Shown piece after piece: positions 1 to 9,126 of a stretch of DNA of 64,000 nt (position 1 is the stretch's first letter; each line of letters begins with the position of its first letter). A model generated the notes under the pieces. The model had not been told where the DNA came from. It made no database searches and saw nothing but the letters and a program-made list of their open reading frames with translations. The stretch is taken from positions 534,381-598,380 of the forward strand of contig JADFCQ010000004.1 of NCBI GenBank assembly GCA_015223225.1, read 5' to 3'. Position numbers and translations under genes: made by a program. Origin of the DNA: Acetobacteraceae bacterium H6797. GTDB taxonomy: Bacteria; Pseudomonadota; Alphaproteobacteria; Acetobacterales; Acetobacteraceae.

Positions 1-1170
1 GTCGAAGGCGGTGAAGCGCGGGTTCAGGCTCTCATGCGGGTCCTGGAAGACGATCTGGATCTCGCGGCGATAGGCCGAGGCGTGGAAATCCCGCGCCGGC
101 AGCGTGCCGATATCCTCGCCGTTGAAGATGATGTCCCCGCTCGTGCGGTCGATCAGGCGGCAGATGAGGCGCGAGATGGTGCTCTTGCCCGAGCCGCTTT
201 CGCCCACCAGGCCGAGGCTTTCGCCGGGGCGCAGGCTGAAGGAGACATCGTCGACGGCCGTGACGCCGTCATATTGCTTCACCAGCCCGTTCACCTCGAG
301 CAGCGGCGCGGCGCCGGCGCGTTCGGGCGGGCGGACGATGGGCGGGCGCGGCGGCTCGCCCACCAGTTCTTCGACCGTGGAACGGGGCGTGGGCGAGGCG
401 GCGACGAGGCGCTGCGTATAGGGATGCTGCGGCATGCTGAAGAGCTGCCGCGCGGGCGCGCGCTCGACGATCAGGCCTTGCTGCATCACCGCGACATCGG
501 CGCAATATTGCGCGGCGAGGCCGAGATCATGCGTGATGAGGATCATGCCCATGCCGCGCTCGGCGGTGAGCCGGGCCAGCAGGTCCATCACCGTCTTCTG
601 CGTGGTGACGTCGAGCCCCGTGGTGGGCTCGTCGGCGATGAGCAGCGAGGGTTCGCGCGCGATGGCCATGGCCATCATCACGCGCTGGCACATGCCGCCC
701 GACAGCTCGTGCGGATAGGCATTGAAGCGCTTGTCCGGGTCACGGATCAGCACGGCGTTGAGCAAGCCGAGCGCCTTCTCGCGCAGGGCCGCCTTCGACA
801 GGCCGGTATCGGGCCCGAGCGCGTCCATCACCTGCTGGCCGATGCCGCGAATGGGGTTGAGCGCCCCGCGCGCGTTCTGGAAGACCATGGAGATGGCATT
901 GCCGCGCAGGGCCATCATCTCCTTCATCCCGGCGCGGGTGATGTCCTGCCCCCGGAAGCGGATGCGGCCCTGGACGATGCGCCCGGCATGGTCGAGCAGC
1001 TGCGTGACGGCATAGGCCGTGACGGATTTACCCGAGCCGCTCTCGCCGACGATGCCGAGCGTGCCGCCCGGCGCGAGGTCAAAGGAAATGCCGCGCACGG
1101 CCTTCACCTCACCCCGGCGGGTGTTGAAGGAGACGTGCAGGTCCTCGATACTGAGCAGGGGCGCGGTCAT
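1..1170 (-). CDS. Peptide/opine-type ABC importer, double ATPase subunit (partial)
   Basis: Cytoplasmic energy-coupling subunit of a dipeptide/oligopeptide-type importer, with two ATPase domains fused in one chain. The reading frame is open to the left window edge, giving the first 390 residues. Domain 1 has Walker A GESGSGKS (Lys48), signature LSGGM (156-160), Walker B LLIADE (to Glu181) and switch His214. A linker near 265-288 leads to domain 2, with a second Walker A (Lys329) and Q-loop VFQDP. The ATG at 1170 overlaps the permease stop as ATGA, indicating translational coupling. It is last in the visible leftward operon, after two permeases, and closely resembles the full-length paralogue at 3795-5513. 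The family is clear; the substrate is not. Confidence 0.93.
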   Translation of the reverse strand, partial: MTAPLLSIEDLHVSFNTRRGEVKAVRGISFDLAPGGTLGIVGESGSGKSVTAYAVTQLLDHAGRIVQGRIRFRGQDITRAGMKEMMALRGNAISMVFQNARGALNPIRGIGQQVMDALGPDTGLSKAALREKALGLLNAVLIRDPDKRFNAYPHELSGGMCQRVMMAMAIAREPSLLIADEPTTGLDVTTQKTVMDLLARLTAERGMGMILITHDLGLAAQYCADVAVMQQGLIVERAPARQLFSMPQHPYTQRLVAASPTPRSTVEELVGEPPRPPIVRPPERAGAAPLLEVNGLVKQYDGVTAVDDVSFSLRPGESLGLVGESGSGKSTISRLICRLIDRTSGDIIFNGEDIGTLPARDFHASAYRREIQIVFQDPHESLNPRFTAFD

Positions 1171-2012
1171 GTGCGCATCCTCGGGTCAAGAATATCGCGC
1201 AAGCCGTCGCCCAGCAGGTTGAAGCAGAGCACGGTGAGCATGAGGGCCAGGCCCGGGAATGCGACGAGCCACCATTGGCCGGAGCTGATGAAGCGCGCGC
1301 CCTCGGCGACCATGATGCCCCATTCCGGCGTCGGCGCCGTGACGCCCAGGCCGAGGAAGGAAAGGCCCGCGGCGTTCAGGATGGCCCAGCCGAGATTGAG
1401 CGAGATCTGCACCGCCATGGCGGGCAGCACGTTCGGCAGCAGGAAGCGCAGCACGACCGAGAGATGCCCCTCGCCCCCTGCCCTCGCCGCCTCGACCCAG
1501 CCGGCATTGCGGCGGACATTCACCTCGGCGCGGGCGAAGCGGATATAGAAGGGCAGGTTGATGAAGGCCGTCGCGATGACGATGTTCTCGACGCGATTGC
1601 CCAATGCGGCGACCATGGCCATGGCCAGCACGAAAAGCGGAAAGGCCATGAGCACATCGACCAGACGGCCCACCGCGCGATCCATCCGCCCGCCGCGATA
1701 GCCGCAGAAGGCGCCGATCACGGCACCCACCACGAAGGAGAGGCTGACGGCCGAGGCGGCGATGGCAAGATCGAGCCGCGTTGCCGCGATCAGGCGCGAG
1801 AGAATGTCGCGGCCGAGCTGGTCCGTCCCCAGCCAATGCTCGGCCGAGGGCGGCTGCAGGGCGCTGGAGACATCCGAGGCGATCGGGTTGTAGGGCGTGA
1901 GCCAGGGCGCGAAAATCGCGATGAGCAGCAGCAGGGCGGCGCCCAGCGAGGAAATCGCGGTGACGGGGTTGCCGCGCAGCACCCAGCCGGCATGACGAAT
2001 GGTCGCGCTCAT
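1167..2012 (-). CDS. ABC importer permease, DppC type
   Basis: Inner-membrane permease of the peptide/nickel/opine family, 281 residues, the usual DppC size. The N-terminal segment has one hydrophobic helix (about residues 15-35), followed by the hallmark LGTDQLGRDILSR stretch of DppC proteins. The transport core follows, with the EAA-type loop in EAARAGGEG, then the conserved end segment GDGLRDILDPR. The start at 2012 overlaps the DppB stop (ATGA), and its own stop overlaps the ATPase start. It pairs with the DppB-type permease just upstream. Very similar to the second DppC at 5510-6355, so the two systems look like an old tandem duplication. Confidence 0.95.
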   Translation of the reverse strand: MSATIRHAGWVLRGNPVTAISSLGAALLLLIAIFAPWLTPYNPIASDVSSALQPPSAEHWLGTDQLGRDILSRLIAATRLDLAIAASAVSLSFVVGAVIGAFCGYRGGRMDRAVGRLVDVLMAFPLFVLAMAMVAALGNRVENIVIATAFINLPFYIRFARAEVNVRRNAGWVEAARAGGEGHLSVVLRFLLPNVLPAMAVQISLNLGWAILNAAGLSFLGLGVTAPTPEWGIMVAEGARFISSGQWWLVAFPGLALMLTVLCFNLLGDGLRDILDPRMRT

Positions 2013-3040
2013 CCGACGGAGACTCGCGGATCGGCGATGCCGTAGAGAATGTCGATCAGGAGATTCACCAGCACGAAGACGAAGGACATCATCAGCACGA
2101 AGCCCTGCACCGGCGCGTAATCCGAGGCGAGCAGCGCATCGAGCGCGTAGGAGCCGACGCCGGGCCAGGAGAAGACCTTCTCGACCAGCACATTGGCGCC
2201 CAGCATGGTGGAGAAGATGATGCCCGTGATGGTCAGCACCGGCAGCAGCGCGTTGCGCAGCGCATAAACCACGATGACATCCCAGCGCCGGAGCCCGATG
2301 GAGCGCGCGGTGCGGATGAAATCCGAGCCCAGCACGGCGAGCATCGAGGCGCGCGTCATGCGCGCCAGCGGCGCCAGCACGAAGAGCGCCATGGTGAAGG
2401 CCGGCAGCAGCAGCTGGGTGAAGGCGGCCCACCAGCCCTCGAAATCGCCGGTGATGGCGAAGTCGATCAGCAGGAAGCCGGTGATCTCGGGCGGCGAGGC
2501 CGCGAAAATGTCGATCCGCCCGGTCGGGTCCGGCGCGATGCCGAGCTTGACGTAGAAGAGGTAGATCAGCAGCAGGCCCGAGACGAAGGTCGGCACGCAA
2601 ACGCCCAGGGTGCAGATCATGCGCACCACATGGTCCACGATGGAGCCCGGACGCAGTGCTGCCAGGATGCCGAGCGGAATGGCGAGGCCGAGCGCGATGA
2701 TCAGCGCGCAGATGGTGAGTTCCAGCGAGGCCGGCAGGCGCTGCGCGAGGTCGGTCAGCACGGGCTGGCCGGTGGTCAGCGAGCGGCCGAGATTGCCCGT
2801 CACGACGTCATAGAGATAGTGCACCAGTTGCACGGGGATGGGCTTGTCCAGCCCGAGTTGCTGGCGCAGCGCGTCGATCTCCGCTTGGCCGGCGCTGGGG
2901 CCGGAGGCGAAGAAGACCGCCGGATCGCCCGGCAGCACCCGCATCAGCAGGAAGGTGAAGACGACGACCCCCAGCAAGGCGGGCAAGGAGGCCAGAAGCC
3001 GCTCCCCTATCCGCCGGCCGATGGATTTGAATGCGACCAT
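2009..3040 (-). CDS. ABC importer permease, DppB type
   Basis: Inner-membrane permease partner of the DppC gene that follows, 343 residues from the chosen start. The N-terminal membrane helix is followed by the family motif RVLPGDPAVFF, then the long periplasmic loop typical of DppB, the EAA-like loop after RMTRASM, and the C-terminal IADPR end. The ATG at 3040 is chosen because GAGG sits 8 bases upstream; an in-frame ATG at 3079 is possible but adds a short non-homologous extension. About 290 bases without a gene separate it from the MaoC gene upstream, so this importer may have its own promoter there; I see no clear one. No binding protein is encoded beside it. Confidence 0.94.
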   Translation of the reverse strand: MVAFKSIGRRIGERLLASLPALLGVVVFTFLLMRVLPGDPAVFFASGPSAGQAEIDALRQQLGLDKPIPVQLVHYLYDVVTGNLGRSLTTGQPVLTDLAQRLPASLELTICALIIALGLAIPLGILAALRPGSIVDHVVRMICTLGVCVPTFVSGLLLIYLFYVKLGIAPDPTGRIDIFAASPPEITGFLLIDFAITGDFEGWWAAFTQLLLPAFTMALFVLAPLARMTRASMLAVLGSDFIRTARSIGLRRWDVIVVYALRNALLPVLTITGIIFSTMLGANVLVEKVFSWPGVGSYALDALLASDYAPVQGFVLMMSFVFVLVNLLIDILYGIADPRVSVG

Positions 3041-3330
3041 GCTCAGCCTCGTTTCAGGCCGCAAGGCGCGGCCTGGCAATGGAACCGGGATAGGAAATCG
3101 GCCGCGCTACGGGCGCGCGGCAACGCGCCACGCGGAAGCCGCGCAACGCCATGGGCCGCGTCTTGCGCGCCCTTCAGGCCTTGCCTGCGATTGAACCCCA
3201 TCAGCGACCACCCCGGGTATTCTTCCCGTGTCAGCGGCGCTTCATCCCTGTTGTCTTTATGCCGGACTCATCGGAGCCCGGCTACTGGCCAACCGGAAGG
3301 ACCAGAATCGGGGCAAAGCCCTGAGCCAGA

Positions 3331-3798
3331 TCAGCCTGCCGGCGGTTGCGCCGGGCGGTTGAGCAGGATGATCACGTGATCGCCGCTCACCACCACGGTG
3401 CCGTCCGATTTGACCAAGGAACCCCGCTCCGTGGCAACCCCCCGGCCCGGCCTGGAACTGGGACGTTTCTCGACCAGTTCGAGTTTGAGATGCACCACGT
3501 CGCCCGGCTCCAGCGGCGCGGTGAAGCGCACCTTGTCCCAGCCCAGGGAAGCGATGACCGAGCGGTCGAAGCCGCCCATCTCGGCCTTCAGCCCCTCGAC
3601 CAGGGCGAGCGCGAAGAGGCCATGGGCGATACGGCCGCGGAAGCCGGCGGCGCGGGCGAAGTCATCGTCCATATGCACGGGATGCCGCTCGCCGGTCAGG
3701 TCGGCATAGCGGTCGATATCGCTCAGGGTGATGGTGCGGGGCGCGCTTTCCAGCACGGTGCCGGGGATGAAATCCTCGAACCAGATCTGCTCGGTCAT
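3331..3798 (-). CDS. MaoC-like hot-dog fold acyl-CoA hydratase/dehydratase
   Basis: A 155-residue single hot-dog domain protein of the MaoC/R-hydratase family, which hydrate or dehydrate enoyl-CoA esters. The hydratase-2 motif region is visible as YADLTGERHPVHMDDDFA, followed by GRIAHGLFALALVEGL; the Asp, Asn/His and His of this segment form the active site in the family. Here the usual Asn in DxNPxH appears as Arg-His-Pro-Val-His, so the catalytic pair should be checked. The ATG overlaps the stop of the ATPase gene upstream (ATGA), placing a CoA-ester enzyme inside a transporter operon and linking import to the acyl-CoA enzymes encoded divergently at 9.1-12.2 kb. Confidence 0.86.
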   Translation of the reverse strand: MTEQIWFEDFIPGTVLESAPRTITLSDIDRYADLTGERHPVHMDDDFARAAGFRGRIAHGLFALALVEGLKAEMGGFDRSVIASLGWDKVRFTAPLEPGDVVHLKLELVEKRPSSRPGRGVATERGSLVKSDGTVVVSGDHVIILLNRPAQPPAG

Positions 3799-5513
3799 TC
3801 GACCTCCAGCGGGCGGTGGCCGATGCTGCCGCGCAGGCGCGGGATCGCGGCCAGGAGGGTGCGCGTGTAATCGTGCCGGGGGTTGTTGAAGACTTGCTCG
3901 GCCGGGCCGCTTTCCACGACCTTGCCCTTGTACATGACGACGATGCGGTCGCAGAGCAGGCGGACGACGTTCAGGTCATGGCTGACGAAGAGCTGCGCCA
4001 CCCCCTCCTCCCGCCGCAGCCGCATCAGAAGCCGCAGGACCACGGCCTGGACCGAGACGTCGAGCGCACTGGTCGGCTCGTCCAGTACCAGCAGCCGGGG
4101 GTTCACCGCCATGGCGCGGGCGATGCCGACGCGCGCCTTCTGCCCGCCCGAAAGCTGATGCGGGAAGCGCGTGAGCAGTTCCAGCGGCAGGCCGACCTGC
4201 AGCGAGGCACGCTCCACACGGGCACGAAGCGCGGCGCGGCTTTCGCTCGGCAGGAGTTGGCGTGCCGGATCGGCGATCGCATCGAAGACGGAGAAGCGCG
4301 GGTTGAGGCTCTCGGTCGGGTCCTGGAAGACCATCTGGATCCGACGGCGCTCGGGCAGCCGCGCGAAGCGGCCCGGCGCGATATCCTGGATGGGCCGCCC
4401 ATCGAGCAGCACCTGCCCCTCATCGGAGGAGATCAGGCGGTTGATCATGCGCGAGAGCGTGGACTTGCCGCAGCCGGACTCGCCCACAAGCCCCACAGCC
4501 TCGCCGGGCATGATCGTGAGGTCCACCCCATCGACGGCGCGCAGCAGGGCCTTCTCGCGCGGGCGCCAGAAGTCGCGCAGGCGGCGGCCGCGCGACAGGG
4601 CATAGGTCTTGGCGATGCCCTTCACCTCCAGCACCGGCACCGCCCCTACGACGGGCGGCGGTTCGGGCGGCAGGGGGCCATCCTCGGGCGAAAGCTGCTC
4701 GATGCTCGTGACCGAGGAAGGCGTGCTGCGCAGGAGCTTGCGGGTATAGGGGTGTTTCGGCGCGGAGAAGATCTCGGCGACGGGCGCATCCTCCACCACC
4801 TCGCCCTTCTGCATCACGACGATGCGGTCGCAATATTCCGAGGCGAGCGCCAGGTCATGCGTGATGAGGATGGAGCCGACGCCACGCTGCTTCACGGCAT
4901 CCCGGAAGAGGTCCATCACCGCGGCCTGGGTGGTGACGTCGAGCCCCGTGGTGGGTTCGTCGGCGATGAGCATGCGGGGCGAGCAGGCCAGCGCCATGGC
5001 GATGCCGATGCGCTGGCACATGCCGCCCGAAAGCTCGTAGGGATAGGCGGCCGCGCGCCGCTCGGGCTCGGCGATGCGCATCTGGCGCAGCGCCTCGACC
5101 ACGCGCTGGCGGAGTTCGGCCGTTGAGCCCGGATCGTGCCGCGCGATGACATCGGCGATCTGCACGCCCACGGGGCGGATGGGGTTCAGCGCCGTTCGCG
5201 GGTTCTGGAAGACGATGGACATGGCCGCGCCGCGCAACTCGTTCAGCGCGCCCTGGGAGAGCTTCAGCAGATCCCTCCCCTCGAAACTGGCGGTGCCGGA
5301 GGTGACGCGGGCGGCCCGCTCGTTCAGGCCGAGCAGCGTATAGGCCGTGACCGACTTGCCCGAGCCGCTCTCGCCCACGATGCCGAGCATCTCGCCCTGC
5401 GCGAGGTCGAAGGAGATGTTCCTCAGCGCCTTGACCATGCCGGCACGGGTGCGGAATTCGACCGAGAGGTCGCGCACCGAAAGAAGCGGCTGCGTCATGT
5501 CCTGCGACTTCAT
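3795..5513 (-). CDS. Peptide/opine-type ABC importer, double ATPase subunit
   Basis: Fused DppD-DppF-type ATPase of 572 residues. Domain 1: Walker A with Lys53, signature LSGGM (161-165), Walker B LIADE (Glu186), switch His219. Domain 2: Walker A GESGCGKS (Lys350), signature LSGGQ (454-458), Walker B LVLDEP (475-480). A proline-rich linker near 275-292 joins them. The ATG at 5513 forms an ATGA overlap with the permease stop; a second in-frame ATG lies 15 bases on. Its own stop overlaps the MaoC start. It powers the permease pair at 5510-7367 and, in principle, could serve both importers of this locus. Confidence 0.95.
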   Translation of the reverse strand: MKSQDMTQPLLSVRDLSVEFRTRAGMVKALRNISFDLAQGEMLGIVGESGSGKSVTAYTLLGLNERAARVTSGTASFEGRDLLKLSQGALNELRGAAMSIVFQNPRTALNPIRPVGVQIADVIARHDPGSTAELRQRVVEALRQMRIAEPERRAAAYPYELSGGMCQRIGIAMALACSPRMLIADEPTTGLDVTTQAAVMDLFRDAVKQRGVGSILITHDLALASEYCDRIVVMQKGEVVEDAPVAEIFSAPKHPYTRKLLRSTPSSVTSIEQLSPEDGPLPPEPPPVVGAVPVLEVKGIAKTYALSRGRRLRDFWRPREKALLRAVDGVDLTIMPGEAVGLVGESGCGKSTLSRMINRLISSDEGQVLLDGRPIQDIAPGRFARLPERRRIQMVFQDPTESLNPRFSVFDAIADPARQLLPSESRAALRARVERASLQVGLPLELLTRFPHQLSGGQKARVGIARAMAVNPRLLVLDEPTSALDVSVQAVVLRLLMRLRREEGVAQLFVSHDLNVVRLLCDRIVVMYKGKVVESGPAEQVFNNPRHDYTRTLLAAIPRLRGSIGHRPLEVE

Positions 5514-6355
5514 GTCCTGCTCCGGGGGTCGACGATATCCCGGATGCCGTCGCCCAACAGGTTGAAGCAGAAGACGGCGAGCATCAGCGCGAAGCCGGGG
5601 AAAGCCGCGATCCACCAGCGGCCGGAGACGATGAATTGCGCGCCCTCGGCGACCATGATGCCCCATTCCGGCGTCGGCGCCCGCACGCCGAGGCCGATGA
5701 AGGAGAGCCCCGCCGTGTTGAGCACCGCCCAGCCCAGATTGACCGAGGCCTGCACCACGAGCGGCGGCAGGATATTCGGCAGGAGGAAGACGCGGAGGAT
5801 GCGCGCATGGCCTGAGCCGCCGACCCGCGCGGCCTCGATATAGCCCATCTCGCGCCGGATGCTGACCTCGGCCCGCGCGAGGCGGATATAGAAGGGCAGA
5901 TTGATGACGGCGGTGGCATAGACCACGCTCGAGACCGAATTGCCCAGCGCCGCCACCATGCCCATGGCGAGCACGAAGAGCGGGAAGGCCATGAGCACAT
6001 CGGTCGTGCGGCTGCCGATGGAATCCAGGCGCCCGCGGAAATAGCCCATCGAGGCGCCGATCACGGCACCCACCGCCATGGAGAGGGCGACGGCCATGAA
6101 GGCAATGGCGAGATCGAGCCTGGCCGCCACCACGACGCGGGAAAAGACGTCGCGCCCGAGTTGATCCGTGCCGAACCAATGCGCGGCCGAGGGCGGTTGC
6201 AGCGCCATGGCCGTATTGGTCGCGATCGGGTCATAGGGCACGATCGAGGGGCCGAGGATGGCGCAGAAGAGCAGCACCGCCAGCATGGCCAGCGCGATCA
6301 GGTTGACCGGGTTCTCCGCCAGCACGTAGCGGATCTGCTGAAGCTGCTCACGCAT
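5510..6355 (-). CDS. ABC importer permease, DppC type (second system)
   Basis: DppC-family inner-membrane permease of 281 residues, identical in length to the paralogue at 1167-2012. It has the N-terminal helix (about 18-38), the family segment FGTDQLGRDVFSR, an EAA loop seen as EAARVGGSG, and the terminal GDGIRDIVDPR. The start overlaps the end of the DppB gene by 8 bases, and the stop overlaps the ATPase start. Forms the translocation pore with the DppB protein encoded just upstream. Substrate cannot be read from permease sequence. Confidence 0.95.
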   Translation of the reverse strand: MREQLQQIRYVLAENPVNLIALAMLAVLLFCAILGPSIVPYDPIATNTAMALQPPSAAHWFGTDQLGRDVFSRVVVAARLDLAIAFMAVALSMAVGAVIGASMGYFRGRLDSIGSRTTDVLMAFPLFVLAMGMVAALGNSVSSVVYATAVINLPFYIRLARAEVSIRREMGYIEAARVGGSGHARILRVFLLPNILPPLVVQASVNLGWAVLNTAGLSFIGLGVRAPTPEWGIMVAEGAQFIVSGRWWIAAFPGFALMLAVFCFNLLGDGIRDIVDPRSRT

Positions 6356-7367
6356 GATGCAGCAGGCCCGTGCGGGGATCGATCACGCCGTAGAGCAGGT
6401 CGATCACCAGGTTCACCAGCACGAAAATCGCCGCCATGACCAGCATGAAGCCCTGGACCGGCGCGTAATCGAGCTGGATGAGACTGTCGAGCGCGTAGGA
6501 GCCCACGCCCGGCCAGGCGAAGACCCGCTCCACCAGCACATTGGCGCCGAGCATATTGGAGAAGATCATGCCGAGCGTGGTGACGATGGGCAGAAGCGCG
6601 TTGCGCAGCGCGTAGGAGAAAATGATCTTCCGCCGCCGCAGCCCGTTGGCCCGCGCGGTGCGGATGAACTCGCTGCTCAGCACGCCGAGCATGGAAGCGC
6701 GCGTCATACGCGCCAGTGGGGCGAGCGCGAAGAGCGCCATGGTGAGCGCGGGCAGGATGATCTGCTTCGCGGCCATCCAGAAAGTCTCGGTATCGCCCGC
6801 GAGCAGGGTATCGATCAGCAACAGGCCGGTGACGCGCGGCGGCGTCATGGCGAAGGGGTCGATACGGCCGATGGGCTCGGGCGCGAGGCCGGTGAGATAA
6901 TAGAAGAGATAGATCAGCAGCAGCCCCGTCACGAAGGTCGGCAGGGAGACGCCGGCGGTGCTGATCACGCGGCAGATCTGATCGACGATCGAGCCCGGGC
7001 GCAGGGCGGCGGCGATGCCGAGCGGGATGGCGACGCAGAGCGCGATGAGGAAGGCAGCCAGCGTAAGTTCGAGCGAAGCCGGCAGCCGCTGCCAGAGATC
7101 GGCCGCGACGGGCTGGCCCGTGCTGATGGACTGGCCGAGATCGCCATGGAAAAGCTGCTGCACATAGATAAGAAACTGGCGCCAGAGCGGCAGGTCCAGC
7201 CCCAACTTCTCCCGCACGGCCGCGATGGTCGCGGCATCCGCGGTGACGCTATTGGCGAAGAAGACCGCCGGATCGCCCGGCAGCAGGCGCGTCAGGGCGA
7301 AGGTCGCGAAGACGACCCCCGCCAGCGTGGGCACGACGCCGAGCAGGCGGCGGAAAAGGAACCCCAT
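6348..7367 (-). CDS. ABC importer permease, DppB type (second system)
   Basis: DppB-family permease of 339 residues with the N-terminal helix, the motif RLLPGDPAVFF, the EAA-like segment after RMTRASM, and a C-terminal IDPR end. It follows the binding-protein gene by 36 bases and overlaps the DppC gene by 8, so the order binding protein, DppB, DppC, ATPase, MaoC is one transcription unit. The ribosome binding site is weak (AGG directly before the ATG), consistent with expression tied to the binding-protein gene upstream. Confidence 0.95.
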   Translation of the reverse strand: MGFLFRRLLGVVPTLAGVVFATFALTRLLPGDPAVFFANSVTADAATIAAVREKLGLDLPLWRQFLIYVQQLFHGDLGQSISTGQPVAADLWQRLPASLELTLAAFLIALCVAIPLGIAAALRPGSIVDQICRVISTAGVSLPTFVTGLLLIYLFYYLTGLAPEPIGRIDPFAMTPPRVTGLLLIDTLLAGDTETFWMAAKQIILPALTMALFALAPLARMTRASMLGVLSSEFIRTARANGLRRRKIIFSYALRNALLPIVTTLGMIFSNMLGANVLVERVFAWPGVGSYALDSLIQLDYAPVQGFMLVMAAIFVLVNLVIDLLYGVIDPRTGLLHHA

Positions 7368-7403
7368 GCCTAGTCTCGGCCCCGTGTCATGCTCTCTCCC
7401 CGC

Positions 7404-9002
7404 TCAGACGCGCTTGAGGGTGCGGAGTTCGAGCATGCGGTGGAAGAGGTACTTATAGCCGTCCACGCTCTTCTGCATGCCCGTGTCGAGGGCCGGCTGC
7501 CAGAGGAGGATGATGGGGATGTCCTGCTTGGCCAGCGAGATCATCCGCGCGACATCCTTCTCGTAGACAGCCTTGTCGGTCTCGTAGCGCGTCTTCTCGA
7601 CCAGGGCCTGGAATTCCGGATTGGCGTAGCTGCCGAAATTCCAGCGCGTCGGGCCGGAATAGAAGATGCGGAAGAAATAGTCCGGATCGGCGAAATAGGC
7701 GGCCGAACCCTCGAAGAAGAAGGGCACCTCCTTGTTCTGCAGCAGGGTGCCGAGCTGGCCGCCGGGCACCTTGTTGATCGTCACCTTGATGCCGATCTTG
7801 CCCAGGGATTCCTGCACCAGCAGCGAGACGGGCTCAGCGACGGTGGCCAGCGACAGCTCGAAGGAGAAGGTCGTCTCGAAGCCATTCGGGAAGCCCGCCT
7901 CGGTCAGCAGGGCCTTGGCCTTCTCCAGGTTGGTGTCGTAGCCGAGCGGCTGCGGGAAGGCGATGCCATCGGCCTCGTTCGGCTTGCCGCCGAAAAGCGG
8001 CTGGCCGCGCTTGAACAGCGCCGCGTCGAACATCTGCTGGTAAGGCAGCGCATAGGCGATGGCCTGACGGACCTTGACGTTGTCGAAGGGCGCCTTGGCG
8101 TTGTTCATGCCGATGAACTGGAAGGCGCCGGCCATGGGCACGCCCACCACCTTCACCTTGCCCTCGCTCGCGATGGAGACGGCATCCTGCGGCGGCAGGT
8201 CCTGCGCGATATCGGCATCGCCGCGCTCAAGCGAGGAGCGGCGGGACTGGGAATTGGGCACGATCTGCCACAGCACGCGGCGGAAGCCCGGCAGATCGCC
8301 GTTCTTCCAGCCATCGAAGCGGGAGAGCATCACGCTCTGGCCGGGATTGTGCTGATCGAGCTTGAAGGGGCCGCCGCCGGCGATATTGGTCTTGAGCCAG
8401 TCGGTTGCCCAGGGGTCCTGCGCCGTCGCCTGCTGCTTGACCACCTTGCTGTTGAAGATGACCGGATAGGTGCCGGCGAGGTTCGGCAGGGTGAAGCGAT
8501 CGGCCTTGGGCACGGTGATGCGGATGGTATGCGCATCGACCACCACGAACTGGTCGGGGCTGGTCATGGAGCCCGTCGCGAACTGGGACTTGCCGACCGG
8601 CAGGCTCACCACGCGGTCGAGCGACCATTTCACGTCATCGGCCGTGACCGGGGAGCCGTCATGGAAGGTCGCGTCGCGGCGAAGGCGGAGGGTGATGGTC
8701 TTGCCCTCGTCCGTCACCTCGTAGCTCTCGGCCAGCTCGCCCTCGATCTTGAAGTAGTCGTAATAGAGGGTGCCGTTCGGGCCGGGCTTGGTGCCGAAGC
8801 GGAGCAGGCGGTCATAGGTGTTCCAATGCACCTGGATCGCGCCGCGATTCACGCCGACCCCGATGGGGTCGAAGCTGTTCGGCCCGGCCTCGCTGAGGAC
8901 GCGGAGGCTCTCCGCCCTGGTCTGCGCATGGGCCCAGCGCATCGGCGCCAGACCCGCGAGGCCGGCGGCGGCGGCCAGCTTGCCAAAATCACGACGCTTC
9001 AT
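7404..9002 (-). CDS. Periplasmic substrate-binding protein, SBP family 5
   Basis: Captures the substrate in the periplasm and delivers it to the permeases encoded downstream. Start at 9002 chosen for the ribosome binding site GGGAG 8 bases upstream and because the protein then begins MKRRDFGK, a twin-arginine-like signal followed by an Ala-rich helix and an AHAQT cleavage region (about residue 26). The 532-residue length is normal for family 5. The family signature region TFHDGSPVTADDVKWS is present, as is a FDNVKVRQAIAYAL segment. First gene of the leftward operon and divergent from the acyl-CoA dehydrogenase operon across 124 bases. Confidence 0.95.
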   Translation of the reverse strand: MKRRDFGKLAAAAGLAGLAPMRWAHAQTRAESLRVLSEAGPNSFDPIGVGVNRGAIQVHWNTYDRLLRFGTKPGPNGTLYYDYFKIEGELAESYEVTDEGKTITLRLRRDATFHDGSPVTADDVKWSLDRVVSLPVGKSQFATGSMTSPDQFVVVDAHTIRITVPKADRFTLPNLAGTYPVIFNSKVVKQQATAQDPWATDWLKTNIAGGGPFKLDQHNPGQSVMLSRFDGWKNGDLPGFRRVLWQIVPNSQSRRSSLERGDADIAQDLPPQDAVSIASEGKVKVVGVPMAGAFQFIGMNNAKAPFDNVKVRQAIAYALPYQQMFDAALFKRGQPLFGGKPNEADGIAFPQPLGYDTNLEKAKALLTEAGFPNGFETTFSFELSLATVAEPVSLLVQESLGKIGIKVTINKVPGGQLGTLLQNKEVPFFFEGSAAYFADPDYFFRIFYSGPTRWNFGSYANPEFQALVEKTRYETDKAVYEKDVARMISLAKQDIPIILLWQPALDTGMQKSVDGYKYLFHRMLELRTLKRV

Positions 9003-9126
9003 CGCTGATCTCCCAATTGAACACAATTACGTGGTCTATAAACGCTTATGCCTCACCATTGACAGGGCGGAAAGCCCTCTGAAAGATGGAACAGCGTTTT
9101 TATAAATGAAACAAGTGGAGATCCTC
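9003..9126 (+). promoter_or_regulatory. Divergent promoter region with two small dyads
   Basis: The gap between the leftward binding-protein operon and the rightward acyl-CoA dehydrogenase operon. A rightward TTGACA hexamer is at 9059-9064 with only a weak -10 candidate about 17 bases on. Two inverted repeats are visible: AATTG-AACA-CAATT (9015-9028), next to the binding-protein ribosome site, and AGGGC-GGAAA-GCCCT (9064-9078), abutting the TTGACA. Either could bind a regulator shared by both operons. The ribosome site of the rightward gene is GGAG at 9117-9120. Confidence 0.45.

Noticed and set aside
34..1548. Long rightward open frame across the first ABC genes
   Set aside because: It is the antisense of the ATPase and permease genes; composition is Arg/Ala/His-rich with no family pattern, as expected from high-GC shadow frames.
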